Position numbers and translations under genes: made by a program
NCBI RefSeq assembly: GCF_021440085.1
Contig: NZ_JAKCPW010000019.1
Coordinates: forward strand, 1-64,000
Direction of reading: 5' to 3'
Source of the DNA: Dyadobacter sp. CY261
GTDB taxonomy: Bacteria > Bacteroidota > Bacteroidia > Cytophagales > Spirosomataceae
DNA length: 64,000 bases
Shown here: positions 52,184 through 60,938 of the stretch, one piece after another
How positions within the stretch are numbered: the first letter of the stretch is position 1
Layout of the letters: every line of letters begins with the position of its first letter
The notes under the pieces: generated by a model
The model's input: only the letters and a program-made list of their open reading frames with translations
Databases searched by the model: none
Told to the model about the DNA's origin: nothing

Positions 52184-52227
52184 AATGGTCTGATATAGTT
52201 AAAATTTTAAAACAATGTAATAATACC

Positions 52228-53151
52228 CTACTGCCCGTTAGGCGCACTTATCGCAGGGGTGGTAACCTTCGCCGGCTTGGTCGTCGGATCAGGTTGGGAT
52301 TCTTTCACTTTTTGTCTTTCCGCTTCCGTCTTAGCGATCACGTCGATCTGCTTTTGGCTGTCGTCGTACATTTTCTCGGCGTCGCGGTTGTATTTGCCAG
52401 TCGGATATTTGTCCACAAGCTCCTGATAGAACTTGACGACTTCCTGATATCTTTCTTTTTGTTTGTCGCTGAAACTATTGGATGCAAGGTTAAACTGTGA
52501 TTCTACCTTTAGAAAAGCAAGTTCCTCGTTGTATTGCGAATCCGGAAAGTCTTTCCGGAAGTTTTCAATGGAGATAACCGCCGATTTGAGCGACATAGGG
52601 TTAAAATCACTGATTTTGTGATAAAGCCTTGCGCGCTCGTACGCTTTCTTTTCCAGCTTGGACCTCAATTCCAGGATGTATCGGGTACACTCTTCGCGGA
52701 ACGGGCTTTCAGGATAGGTATTGATGAAATCCTGCATGGCCGAAATTGCCGTAAAGGTGCTGGTTTGATCCAGGTTATAAGGCGAAGAATCTTTGTACAG
52801 CGAAAAAGCATGCATATACAACGATTCCTGCGCATAATCGCTACGCGCATAGGTGTCGTAAAACTTTTTGAAAAGAAACTGGCTGGTATTATACTGGCCT
52901 TGGTGGTATTGGGAATAGGCGTAATAGAATTGAGCCAATTCCGATTCCGTACTTCCCTTCAACAGGGGAATCAATTCCTCAAACAACAGCCCCGACCGGT
53001 AATAATCGGCCTTTTTGTAGTAGGCCATCGCAGCATCGTACTTCTGCTGATCTGTACCCGTCTTCTGTAACCTGGAGAACTTACTGCAGGAGGTAACAAC
53101 AAGGATTGCAATGAATAGCAAGAAATAGCTTGCCGGACTGTTTTTTCGCAT
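52228..53151 (-). CDS. bamD: Outer-membrane assembly lipoprotein BamD
   Basis: A 307-residue lipoprotein (signal FLLFIAILVVTSCSKF, lipobox VTSC). The TPR-like superhelix over residues about 40-250 has the family runs YYKKADYYRSGLLFEELIPL, AQFYYAYSQYHQGQYNTSQF and FINTYPESPFREECTRYILE. A Pro/Thr-rich tail follows. BamD is the essential helper of BamA in inserting outer-membrane proteins. It heads the block bamD-rpoZ-coaBC-porD-recN. Confidence 0.93.
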   Translation of the reverse strand: MRKNSPASYFLLFIAILVVTSCSKFSRLQKTGTDQQKYDAAMAYYKKADYYRSGLLFEELIPLLKGSTESELAQFYYAYSQYHQGQYNTSQFLFKKFYDTYARSDYAQESLYMHAFSLYKDSSPYNLDQTSTFTAISAMQDFINTYPESPFREECTRYILELRSKLEKKAYERARLYHKISDFNPMSLKSAVISIENFRKDFPDSQYNEELAFLKVESQFNLASNSFSDKQKERYQEVVKFYQELVDKYPTGKYNRDAEKMYDDSQKQIDVIAKTEAERQKVKESQPDPTTKPAKVTTPAISAPNGQ

Positions 53152-53226
53152 ATTAACCGCAAAGGTAATAAAAAAGCTACATCATCCATAACGAATGCGT
53201 AGCTGAAAATAGTGTTAAACGTTAGT

Positions 53227-53844
53227 CTATTGCTGATGGCGAACGAGCATTTTTTTGGTAGCAACCTTCTTGCCGTCGACCGACAGTTGATAAAAATAAA
53301 GGCCGGTAGCCATGTCTCTTGTGTTTACACGCAACTTGCGTTCATTTTTATTGAGCGTAAACTCCTGGATTTGGGAACCGAGGACATTGTAGAAAGTTAA
53401 TTTCGCATCACGCAAGCCCATTGAAATAGTAAAGTCTATCTCCGCATATTCGCTGGCTGGATTGGGGTAAACATTGGAAACCGAAATTTTGTCACTCACA
53501 AAAAGCAATTCCTCAGCTCTTAACTGCGCTTCCACCGCGGGAGATTTTTTTTCACCTCCTTTTTCTACGACTTCAACAACCGGCGCATTATTGTCGGCAG
53601 CATTTGCGGAAGCAAAAAGAAACGAAGTGTAGAAGCTATTCAGCGCTTTTGGATTTTGCAAAGTCAGCGGCTTGTAATTAATGCCACTGGAGAAGTTCGA
53701 AAATTTGATGTTTTGAGCTACGGGGGTTTTCTTCTTGCCGGCGATGTTCAGGCGACTTCCCCCCGAAACGCTTTGGGCCTCTAACCCTTGAAAACTCAGG
53801 GCTAAGGCTAAAATCATATAGATAAAACGTATAGTTCTTTTCAT
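53227..53844 (-). CDS. T9SS type A sorting-domain protein
   Basis: A 205-residue exported protein with a signal peptide (MILALALSFQGLEAQ) and a C-terminal type IX sorting domain (NVYPNPASEYAEIDFTI, LTFYNVLGSQIQEFTL, MATGLYFYQLSVDGKKVATK). The part between about 25 and 125 is low-complexity and has no domain I recognise, so the protein is small for T9SS cargo. It should be secreted and attached to the cell surface. The gene stands alone. Confidence 0.88.
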   Translation of the reverse strand: MKRTIRFIYMILALALSFQGLEAQSVSGGSRLNIAGKKKTPVAQNIKFSNFSSGINYKPLTLQNPKALNSFYTSFLFASANAADNNAPVVEVVEKGGEKKSPAVEAQLRAEELLFVSDKISVSNVYPNPASEYAEIDFTISMGLRDAKLTFYNVLGSQIQEFTLNKNERKLRVNTRDMATGLYFYQLSVDGKKVATKKMLVRHQQ

Positions 53845-54012
53845 AGCTGCAATCGGATACTTTTGACTAATATGTTATGTGTTTTAGCTGAAAAGTACGC
53901 TACAAAAATATAGAGAAATAATTGCATATTCAAAATATATTGTGCGAACGGATAACTTTATTTTTCTGCGGTAAAAAACCGTGCCGACGGCTAACATACA
54001 GTACCATTCCGA

Positions 54013-55629
54013 CTATTTTTTATTTGCCTGCCAGGTAGTCTGTTCTTTCGTCGGTTTTTCTGCTATACGCCAGTTAAAGCCCTCCAGTTGCCTTTCAGCC
54101 GGTTTTATTTTAGACGGGGGGATAAGCTTGCCGTCGGGTTTTCCAATGAAAGCAATCCGCTGGACCCGGTTATCTTCGAAAAGCAGGTTCATCCTCCCGC
54201 ATTCAACCCTGTTGAGACCGATATTTTTCTGCTTATCATCTACCGCATAGTAGGCGCTTTCCCCATTACCGTCTACCAATACCTGTTTAAGCTTGTTGCC
54301 AGCTTGGAAGTACGCATTGATGGTCCGGCCCTTTACCTGGTTAAACTGTTTCACAAGCGTGTCCTCTGTTATCACAAACGACTTGCCTTTAAGCAACATC
54401 CGGTTCAATTCATTGCTGACCAGGAAAGCCGTGATCGAATCGGCTTCCATTTGATAATGCTGATCGCTCCAAAGGATCGGTTTGCGGAAAAAGCGGATAA
54501 TCGAATCGGCCGTGTCATAAGTGATCGAATCGCATTTTCCCTGGAAATCAGATTTAAAAATGAATACATTCCGGTCTCCAATCAGTTTCCGCGTGCTGTC
54601 CCGTGCGTTTTCGAACGAGTAGAGCGTGTCTGCACGGATGTACATGGTATCTTCGGAAACAACATTCCTTACATAGGCATGTCCGAAAATTTTGGAATAA
54701 CCCTTTGTCTTCCAGTAATAACCTTCATCGCCATTCAGGATAGTTTTATCCTTTTTGGCCACGATTACTACGTTTCCCTTTCCTTTTCCATCATTAGTTC
54801 TGCCATCGACAGACAACGAGTCTGCGGTGAGCGTATACGTTTCGTTATCGACTGTCGTCCGGGTATGAAATGAAGACTGAGTCGACTCCGTGTTGTACTG
54901 CCCTTTTGTCGCTGCTACTGTGCCATCTTTGTTGACGATCCTGGTCTTTCCGTTAAAGTAAGACCACTTGGTGATCGAATTATAAAGCAAAGTGTCCGTA
55001 GTGAGTGTGTATTTTTTATTGACCAGCTTTACGTTTTTGTAATAGGTAAATTCCTTGGTGGTTGTATTGTAAAACCCTTCTTTGCTGGTAAGTACATTTT
55101 CTTCATCGACAGTACGGCCAGGTTGCTTGTAGTAAGCGATGCCGTTGGCCATGTCATACTCCATTTTCTTAGTAGTGAGTGTCTTTTTCGTGTCTTTTAA
55201 AACTGTTTTCTTGCCACTTACAATTGCCATGCGTGTATTTCCGTAATAATAGAGCGTGTCACCGGTAACAGTGATCGTGTCACCCTGAACAATTTTGACA
55301 TTCCCATAGGCTTCGATCATGTTGGTTTGAATGTGCTGGATCGCAAGGTTACTGTATAAAAGTGCACCCTTGTGTCGGAACACACCATTTATTACGCGCC
55401 GTGATTCGTCCCCTGGCTGGTTGATAATTTCCAGCTCATCCGATTTCAGGATCTCAACCAGGTCCCCGCTTTGAGCAGGCTGCGTTTGAGGTAATGCTTT
55501 CTGTGCGAACAGATAAGGTGAAAAAATCAGTAAGGCAAAGAACGTCAGTTGAAATATGTTCCTTTTGATAACGATGACGCCGAAAAGTTTAAAAGGGTTG
55601 CAGTTTCCCGTGTTATTTTTTTTCTTCAT
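54013..55629 (-). CDS. OstA/LptA-like organic solvent tolerance protein
   Basis: A 538-residue protein from ATG 55629 (MKKKNNTGNCNPFKLFGVIV) with an export signal (LTFFALLIFSPYLFAQ) and OstA-like beta repeats (AYGNVKIVQGDTITVTGDTL, VNKKYTLTTDTLLYNSITKW) through most of the chain. This family makes the periplasmic bridge or the LptD N-terminal-like domain for lipopolysaccharide transport. The gene is divergent from tilS with 114 bp between starts. The frame is open upstream to 55707, but that part enters the tilS side and lacks a signal. Confidence 0.88.
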   Translation of the reverse strand: MKKKNNTGNCNPFKLFGVIVIKRNIFQLTFFALLIFSPYLFAQKALPQTQPAQSGDLVEILKSDELEIINQPGDESRRVINGVFRHKGALLYSNLAIQHIQTNMIEAYGNVKIVQGDTITVTGDTLYYYGNTRMAIVSGKKTVLKDTKKTLTTKKMEYDMANGIAYYKQPGRTVDEENVLTSKEGFYNTTTKEFTYYKNVKLVNKKYTLTTDTLLYNSITKWSYFNGKTRIVNKDGTVAATKGQYNTESTQSSFHTRTTVDNETYTLTADSLSVDGRTNDGKGKGNVVIVAKKDKTILNGDEGYYWKTKGYSKIFGHAYVRNVVSEDTMYIRADTLYSFENARDSTRKLIGDRNVFIFKSDFQGKCDSITYDTADSIIRFFRKPILWSDQHYQMEADSITAFLVSNELNRMLLKGKSFVITEDTLVKQFNQVKGRTINAYFQAGNKLKQVLVDGNGESAYYAVDDKQKNIGLNRVECGRMNLLFEDNRVQRIAFIGKPDGKLIPPSKIKPAERQLEGFNWRIAEKPTKEQTTWQANKK

Positions 55630-55743
55630 GTTGCTTTTCTTTCTCTTACCTTTGACCGGGTCAAGTCCCGTTACCGTTCCGGACGAAGAGATAAATCCAT
55701 TCTTCATTCATTCAAAAGTACACCAAATACGATTCGCAGGTTC

Positions 55744-57096
55744 ATGTTGGATTCGTTTTTAACTTTTATTAACCAACACACGCCGGATCTGAAACAACAG
55801 CCGACTTTGCTTGCCGTCAGCGGAGGAATAGACTCGGTTGTAATGACGCATCTCTTTCACCGTCTGGGACTTGCGGCGGGTATCGCGCATTGTAATTTTG
55901 GTTTAAGAGGGGAGGAGTCGGAGGGCGACGAGGCTTTCGTACGGGAACTTGCGGCCCGATGTAATTTTCCTTTTTTTGTGACAAGGCCGGACGTCAAAGA
56001 CATTGCGAAAACCGCGTCCATTTCGACCCAGATGGCTGCTCGTGAGCTGCGTTATACATGGTTCGAAAAGGTAAGAGCGGAATCGGGTTACGAATGGATA
56101 GCTACCGCACATCATGCCAATGATTCATTGGAGACTTTGTTGCTTAACCTGGCCAGAGGGACAGGCCCTGCGGGATTGACCGGCATTGCGCCTGTGAACG
56201 GTAAACTGATCCGGCCGTTACTGTTTTCTAACCGTGCGGAAATTAGCCGGTATGCGGCAGAAAACGGCGTTCGCTGGCGGGAAGACCGGACCAATGAAAC
56301 GGACGATTATCACAGGAATAAAATCCGTCACAACGTGATACCAGTTTTATCGGAGTTAAACCCGTCTCTGGAAACGACTTTCAACGCCTCATCGGAACGG
56401 CTGAGAGCTGCCAATACATTGCTTGAAGAATATCTGCAAAAATGGAAGACGCAGATCGTCAGCTATGGGGCCGACACTATTCGCATCCCAATTGGCGAAC
56501 TATGTAGCAGCAGTGAGCCGGCATACCGTCTCTGGGCCATTTTGCAGGAGCTGGGCTTCCAATATAGCCAGATCCGCGGCATTCTGACCGCCCTTGACGG
56601 GATTCCGGGTAAACGCTTCTTCTCGCCAACGCATGTACTGCTCGTAGATAGAGATTACCTGGTTTTGAAAGAGCAATCCGGGACTTCCGATGTTGAGGAG
56701 CTGATAATCGATGGGCCGGACGTTACCTTTGACTGGCAAGGGGAGAAGTTTAACCTGACAACATTGCCGGCAGGAACTTCGCTTCATTTGGATAGATCGA
56801 CAATCCTGGTAGATCCGGATCGGCTCACGTTTCCCCTCATATTGAGAAAGTGGCGGCAAGGAGATATTTTTCAGCCGTTCGGAATGGCTGGCAAACATAA
56901 GAAGGTAAGCGATTTGCTGATCGACAACAAAGTTGACCGCTTCGAAAAGGAAAAAACCGGCGTGCTGCTTAATGGAAATGGTGAAATTATCTGGGTTGTA
57001 GGAGTTCGCGCCGACGAACGGTTCAAACTGAGTAACGTCTCGAAAGGTGCAATAATGATTTCTCTGAATCCTTGGGAAACAAAACGGGCAGATTAA
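55744..57096 (+). CDS. tilS: tRNA(Ile)-lysidine synthase TilS
   Basis: A 450-residue enzyme from ATG 55744 (MLDSFLTFINQHTPDLKQQP). It modifies C34 of the AUA-reading tRNA-Ile to lysidine with ATP. The PP-loop motif is LLAVSGGIDSVVMTHL, followed by ATAHHANDSLETLLLNLARG and FSNRAEISRYAAENGVRW. The C-terminal TilS_C domain is present (IFQPFGMAGKHKKVSDLLID). An upstream in-frame start (55549) would overlap the OstA-like gene by 80 bp and is rejected. Confidence 0.94.
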   Translation: MLDSFLTFINQHTPDLKQQPTLLAVSGGIDSVVMTHLFHRLGLAAGIAHCNFGLRGEESEGDEAFVRELAARCNFPFFVTRPDVKDIAKTASISTQMAARELRYTWFEKVRAESGYEWIATAHHANDSLETLLLNLARGTGPAGLTGIAPVNGKLIRPLLFSNRAEISRYAAENGVRWREDRTNETDDYHRNKIRHNVIPVLSELNPSLETTFNASSERLRAANTLLEEYLQKWKTQIVSYGADTIRIPIGELCSSSEPAYRLWAILQELGFQYSQIRGILTALDGIPGKRFFSPTHVLLVDRDYLVLKEQSGTSDVEELIIDGPDVTFDWQGEKFNLTTLPAGTSLHLDRSTILVDPDRLTFPLILRKWRQGDIFQPFGMAGKHKKVSDLLIDNKVDRFEKEKTGVLLNGNGEIIWVVGVRADERFKLSNVSKGAIMISLNPWETKRAD

Positions 57097-57149
57097 TAAC
57101 CTGACCATTATCACGAATTTCTATCGATGGTCGTAAATGTGGCAGTATC

Positions 57150-57773
57150 TCATCGCTTAAGAATTAGCTGCCTGCTATCGTGAATTTGCAGCTTCTGGTA
57201 GATGTGCTCCAAATGCTTGCGAACTGTTTTTTCGGAGATAAACAATTTCTCAGCAATTTGCTTCACGCGCCACCCTTTTTGCAAGCAATCTAAAACTTCG
57301 GCTTCTCGGGGAGTCAGCGAGCCTACTTCCAGTAAATTCACATCATTTTTTCCCCGGAGCATATCCAGGGCTTTGGTAGCCATCGTTGGCGAAAGCGGCG
57401 AACCTCCTTCAAGTACCTCTGTGATGGCGTTGATCAGGCGAGCGGGCTTTTCATCTTTGAGAAGGTAGCCGGATGCGCCCGCGGTGATTGCCTCAAAAAG
57501 CCTTTGATCGTCGTCGAAGACTGTCTGCATAATGATCCTGATCCCGGGATACATTCGTTTGACTTCCCTGGTGGCTTTTACGCCATCCATTTCGTCCATT
57601 TCGATATCCATTAGAAGAACATCCGGCAAGGCCTCCGTGCTGAGTTTTTCCAACAAATCTTTTCCGTTTCGTGCCTGCAACATGACATCAAGATCATCAC
57701 TCAATGATAACTTTTCGGCCAGGATCGCAGCCAGGTCCGCATTATCTTCAACAATACCAACAGTGATTGCCAT
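57150..57773 (-). CDS. NarL-type response regulator
   Basis: A 207-residue regulator: receiver domain 1-125 with the phosphorylated Asp in VLLMDIEMDEMDGVKA and the Lys in SGYLLKDEKPA, and a LuxR-type helix-turn-helix domain at about 145-205 (LTPREAEVLDCLQKGWRVKQ). It is the partner of the kinase encoded 65 bp upstream in the same direction. A perfect palindrome lies between them. Such pairs usually control a few nearby or unlinked operons; the targets are not seen here. Confidence 0.93.
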   Translation of the reverse strand: MAITVGIVEDNADLAAILAEKLSLSDDLDVMLQARNGKDLLEKLSTEALPDVLLMDIEMDEMDGVKATREVKRMYPGIRIIMQTVFDDDQRLFEAITAGASGYLLKDEKPARLINAITEVLEGGSPLSPTMATKALDMLRGKNDVNLLEVGSLTPREAEVLDCLQKGWRVKQIAEKLFISEKTVRKHLEHIYQKLQIHDSRQLILKR

Positions 57774-57803
57774 GTGGAGTTTTTAACAAATTACGGTTAT
57801 GGA

Positions 57804-57847
57804 GTTGTCTAAGTAAATACGTCATTTGACGTATTTACTTAGACAAC
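57804..57847. repeat. Perfect 44-bp palindrome at the kinase/regulator junction
   Basis: 57804-57824 (GTTGTCTAAGTAAATACGTC and A) is the exact inverse of 57827-57847 with only TT between the arms. One arm covers the last codons of the kinase (GTT GTC TAA). No T tail follows, so it is not a standard terminator. It may be an RNase target or a stall element that tunes the regulator made from the same transcript, or a protein-binding site. Confidence 0.8.
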
Positions 57848-59800
57848 AGGCAATGCAACTCTGATTGTAGTTCCTTGGCTATCAGAAGTCATTGTGAACT
57901 GACCTCCAAGTTCCTCAGTCCTGGTCTGCATATTTGCCAGCCCATAACCACGATGTACTTGTTCGGGGTCGAACCCTTGGCCGTCATCAGAAATGGTAAG
58001 GATCACCATTGCATTCTGCATCGACATTAAAAAAACAACCCGTTCGGCATCGGCATATTTCAGCGCATTATTAACTGCTTCCTGAGTGATGCGGAAGATC
58101 GTATTTGCAACTGTCGGGCCCAGCATGAATACTTCGGAATAATTAAAGTCAGTGTGCAAATGGGGAGTTTCCCTATCTTCCCAAACTTTGGTTAGCCAGG
58201 CCAGGGTCCGCTCATACCATTGCTGACCAGTGATATGGGGTTGATTTAATATCCAAAGCGTATCGCGAAGATTCTGGTTGGTGGCCCGTGTGAAATCTCC
58301 CAGGGAAAGAAGAGGTTGCTGTTGGTTGGATTTGAATGCAAGTATATCCAGCCTGTTGATAATGTGCGTAAGTTCGGAGCCTATTCCGTCGTGCAGATCT
58401 CTTGCCAGCCGAACCCTTTGCATTTGTATTTCACGTTCGAAGTTAATAGCTTTCAATTCCTCCATCCGTTGCCGGAGGATTGCTTCTTCCACTGTTCTTT
58501 GCTGCGTAATACATTGCATTTCAAGCACTACTTTCTCTTGCTCTACCACTCTCTGCCTGTAAACCCAGCTTACCAGGATGACAACAATATCGATGGCGAT
58601 GGCATACCTGAGCAGGAGCATATCGGGGATCGCTTCCTTCAAAAGCCCGCTATTGACAAATATGGTATTGAGACAAAAGAATGAAACGAGTACAAATACG
58701 CTAGCGACATGCAGCCAAACCGGCTTGAATCCACGCTCAACCGCATCTTTTATAAATAACAGCCAACAAAGCAAATATGCAAACGCAAGTATGAGTCCCG
58801 CGTTATAACCTATAGAAAAAATGTACTGGCTATTTGCCCACTCCCCCAAATGGACGATAAGTATGGCAATTTCTACCGCCAAAGTAATGAACAGCGGATT
58901 AAAACCTACCAGCCACCTCCTCGGGGAATTTTGAATGTCCAGGAATTTTCCGCTAAAGAGCATAAAGCAGCCGATACCGATGTTGATCCAATGGCCGAGC
59001 AAGGTGTTCTCGTCGAGGTAATCCAGAAACGAAGGCAAGAAAAACCCCCAACCATCATTAAGCAGTGCATATGCATTGATAAACCCCACATAGCCTGCAA
59101 AGTAGAGGTAGGTTACATTTGTGGATTTCAATCCGAAATTCAGCAGGCTTAATACAATTGCCATCACCATGGTGCCAACAAACAAGGCCCAGCCCCAGTT
59201 GTCCACGCGACTGTATTCCAGAAACGATCTCGGTTTCCAGACTGCTACCGGGATTTTCAAAACATCCGGCGCCTTCACCTGGCCTTTTAGAAAAATGTCG
59301 TAGTTTCTGTTCTTTTTGAGCGTAACCGGGAATAGAAAATATCTGTGTTTGACGGGCTGATGATCGAAGCCGGACATTTTACTGACCATTCTATTGCCAG
59401 TTGTGGCATTTTCTACAATAAAAATGGTCAAAGAGTCTATGAAATGACTTTGGACTTCAATCCACAGGGTTTGATCTGTTTTGCTTTGAAATAGAAATTT
59501 AACCCAACCATATCCTCCCTGCTTTCCAAAGTTCGGTGAATTGACTTCCAACCAGGATTTTCCGGGCAGCCTTTGAATTTGCTCGATACCGTGCGCACGA
59601 TTCGGATCGGGAAACTGATAGATATGGTCGATTTTTAAAGGGGTAGCTCGTAAGTCGCACCCCGAAAAGCAGGTAAACGCAAGCAGTACAAAAGTTATTA
59701 TTCCGTTTCGGGTGTGTATTGGGCTGCCAGATCCGCTGATCAGGCCCAAAATCTTATGCACAGTGTTAGGACAAAACACATTGAGTAAAGGTTTTTCCAC
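57839..59800 (-). CDS. 7TMR-DISM sensor histidine kinase
   Basis: A 653-residue kinase with a GTG start at 59800 and an N-terminal export signal (ITFVLLAFTCFSGC). The 7TMR-DISMED2 sugar-binding-like domain covers about 50-190 (IDHIYQFPDPNRAHGIEQIQ), seven membrane helices 200-410 (VDNWGWALFVGTMVMAIVLS), then a coiled coil, HisKA_3 with the His in LARDLHDGIGSELTHII and an ATPase domain (ITQEAVNNALKYADAERVVF, GYGLANMQTRTEELGGQF). It senses an external, perhaps carbohydrate, signal and phosphorylates the downstream NarL-type regulator. The 7TMR fold is the known part; the ligand is unknown. Confidence 0.93.
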   Translation of the reverse strand: MEKPLLNVFCPNTVHKILGLISGSGSPIHTRNGIITFVLLAFTCFSGCDLRATPLKIDHIYQFPDPNRAHGIEQIQRLPGKSWLEVNSPNFGKQGGYGWVKFLFQSKTDQTLWIEVQSHFIDSLTIFIVENATTGNRMVSKMSGFDHQPVKHRYFLFPVTLKKNRNYDIFLKGQVKAPDVLKIPVAVWKPRSFLEYSRVDNWGWALFVGTMVMAIVLSLLNFGLKSTNVTYLYFAGYVGFINAYALLNDGWGFFLPSFLDYLDENTLLGHWINIGIGCFMLFSGKFLDIQNSPRRWLVGFNPLFITLAVEIAILIVHLGEWANSQYIFSIGYNAGLILAFAYLLCWLLFIKDAVERGFKPVWLHVASVFVLVSFFCLNTIFVNSGLLKEAIPDMLLLRYAIAIDIVVILVSWVYRQRVVEQEKVVLEMQCITQQRTVEEAILRQRMEELKAINFEREIQMQRVRLARDLHDGIGSELTHIINRLDILAFKSNQQQPLLSLGDFTRATNQNLRDTLWILNQPHITGQQWYERTLAWLTKVWEDRETPHLHTDFNYSEVFMLGPTVANTIFRITQEAVNNALKYADAERVVFLMSMQNAMVILTISDDGQGFDPEQVHRGYGLANMQTRTEELGGQFTMTSDSQGTTIRVALPVV

Positions 59801-60026
59801 ATTTAGTATTCGTTAAGATAGAGGAGGTAGTAATGTCTTAAAATTTACGCAATTAATTTAACTCATTCCAAATCAGACCAATAGAAATTTACAACCTGGC
59901 AAACTAACCCGGCAGTGATTTTGATTTAGCCCGAAAAAATGATGAGGTTATTTTAAATATGCGATGGAAAAGCCGTTAAGCATTTCGTGATATCCGGTGT
60001 TGCTCCGAAATCAATTCAAATATCTA

Positions 60027-60078
60027 TGTTGAGAACCTTTGTAGCAATACTGATTATTCAGTATTTTGTGTTGAGAAC
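60027..60078 (+). promoter_or_regulatory. Direct repeats flanking a hairpin before the LuxR gene
   Basis: TGTTGAGAAC occurs at 60027-60036 and again at 60069-60078. Between them AATACTGA (60046-60053) and TCAGTATT (60058-60065) form a perfect 8-bp stem with a TTAT loop. The block ends 14 bp before the ATG at 60093. It looks like a composite operator or leader element for this regulator gene. Confidence 0.5.
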
Positions 60079-60092
60079 TACAACGCCCCCCT

Positions 60093-60878
60093 ATGCTAAT
60101 CGACAACAATTCACTTTTTGCCCTTACCGAATTCAGGAAAATATGGAAATCCGACATCATAGAATCAGAGGTAACTGAGATTAAAGATTTTCTTCAGGAT
60201 AGTCCGTTGCTGGTCGAAACACTTTCTCTGAGAAATTCATCCCTGGCTATCATCGACTTGAAAAGTATGACCTACCTCTGCTGCATTGGAGATACTGTGC
60301 CGATCTGTGGCTGGGATAAACAACGTTTTCTGGACGGTGGCGTCGGTTTTTTTCTTTCAAAAATGCTACCCGCGGATCTGGAAGGTTTCAGACAGATGTC
60401 TGAGATAACAACAAACCATGTGCGATCGCTTAGCGATGAAGCGATGAAATCCTTCAAATCGTTTATTGATTTGCAGTTCGTCGGGCAAGACGGCAATGTC
60501 AACAGGGTGCTGCATGAAGGCGTTTCTCTTAAAAGGGACTCCGATGGAAATATTTCGTTCATGCTGGCGCTTATTTCAAATATAACCAATTTGAAACGCG
60601 ACAACCGCCAGCACCTGCGCCTTAGTAACGCGAGCCAGAATTTGATTTTCGAAATCAATAATATCGACAACTCTTGCCGACAGTTGGAGAGACTGAGCGA
60701 TAGGGAACTTCAAATCGCGCGACTGACCGGAAAGAAATTGACTAGCGAAGAAATTGCGAAAGCACTTTTTATAAGTGTGCACACCGTCAATACGCACCGG
60801 CAGAATATGCTAAGAAAACTGGACATGACCGACACCATGGAACTGCTCAATTTTCTCACATCTTATCAGCTTATATAG
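60093..60878 (+). CDS. PAS-like LuxR transcriptional regulator
   Basis: A 261-residue protein. Residues 1-190 resemble a PAS-type sensor (NSSLAIIDLKSMTYLCCIGD, DLQFVGQDGNVNRVLHEGVS, SDGNISFMLALISNITNLKR), though the fold is inferred from the strand pattern. Residues 195-255 are a LuxR helix-turn-helix (LSDRELQIARLTGKKLTSEE, FISVHTVNTHRQNMLRKLDM). It lacks a receiver domain, so it should be controlled by a ligand or partner. It is divergent from the 7TMR-DISM kinase. Confidence 0.85.
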   Translation: MLIDNNSLFALTEFRKIWKSDIIESEVTEIKDFLQDSPLLVETLSLRNSSLAIIDLKSMTYLCCIGDTVPICGWDKQRFLDGGVGFFLSKMLPADLEGFRQMSEITTNHVRSLSDEAMKSFKSFIDLQFVGQDGNVNRVLHEGVSLKRDSDGNISFMLALISNITNLKRDNRQHLRLSNASQNLIFEINNIDNSCRQLERLSDRELQIARLTGKKLTSEEIAKALFISVHTVNTHRQNMLRKLDMTDTMELLNFLTSYQLI

Positions 60879-60938
60879 GTCGGACTTTTCCATCATATGG
60901 GTACAGCCTGGGCCGGGCCGGTGACGGGTTGCGCTTAT

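Noticed and set aside
55549..55743. Extended start of tilS
   Set aside because: It overlaps the divergent OstA-like gene and lacks similarity; the family start fits ATG 55744.
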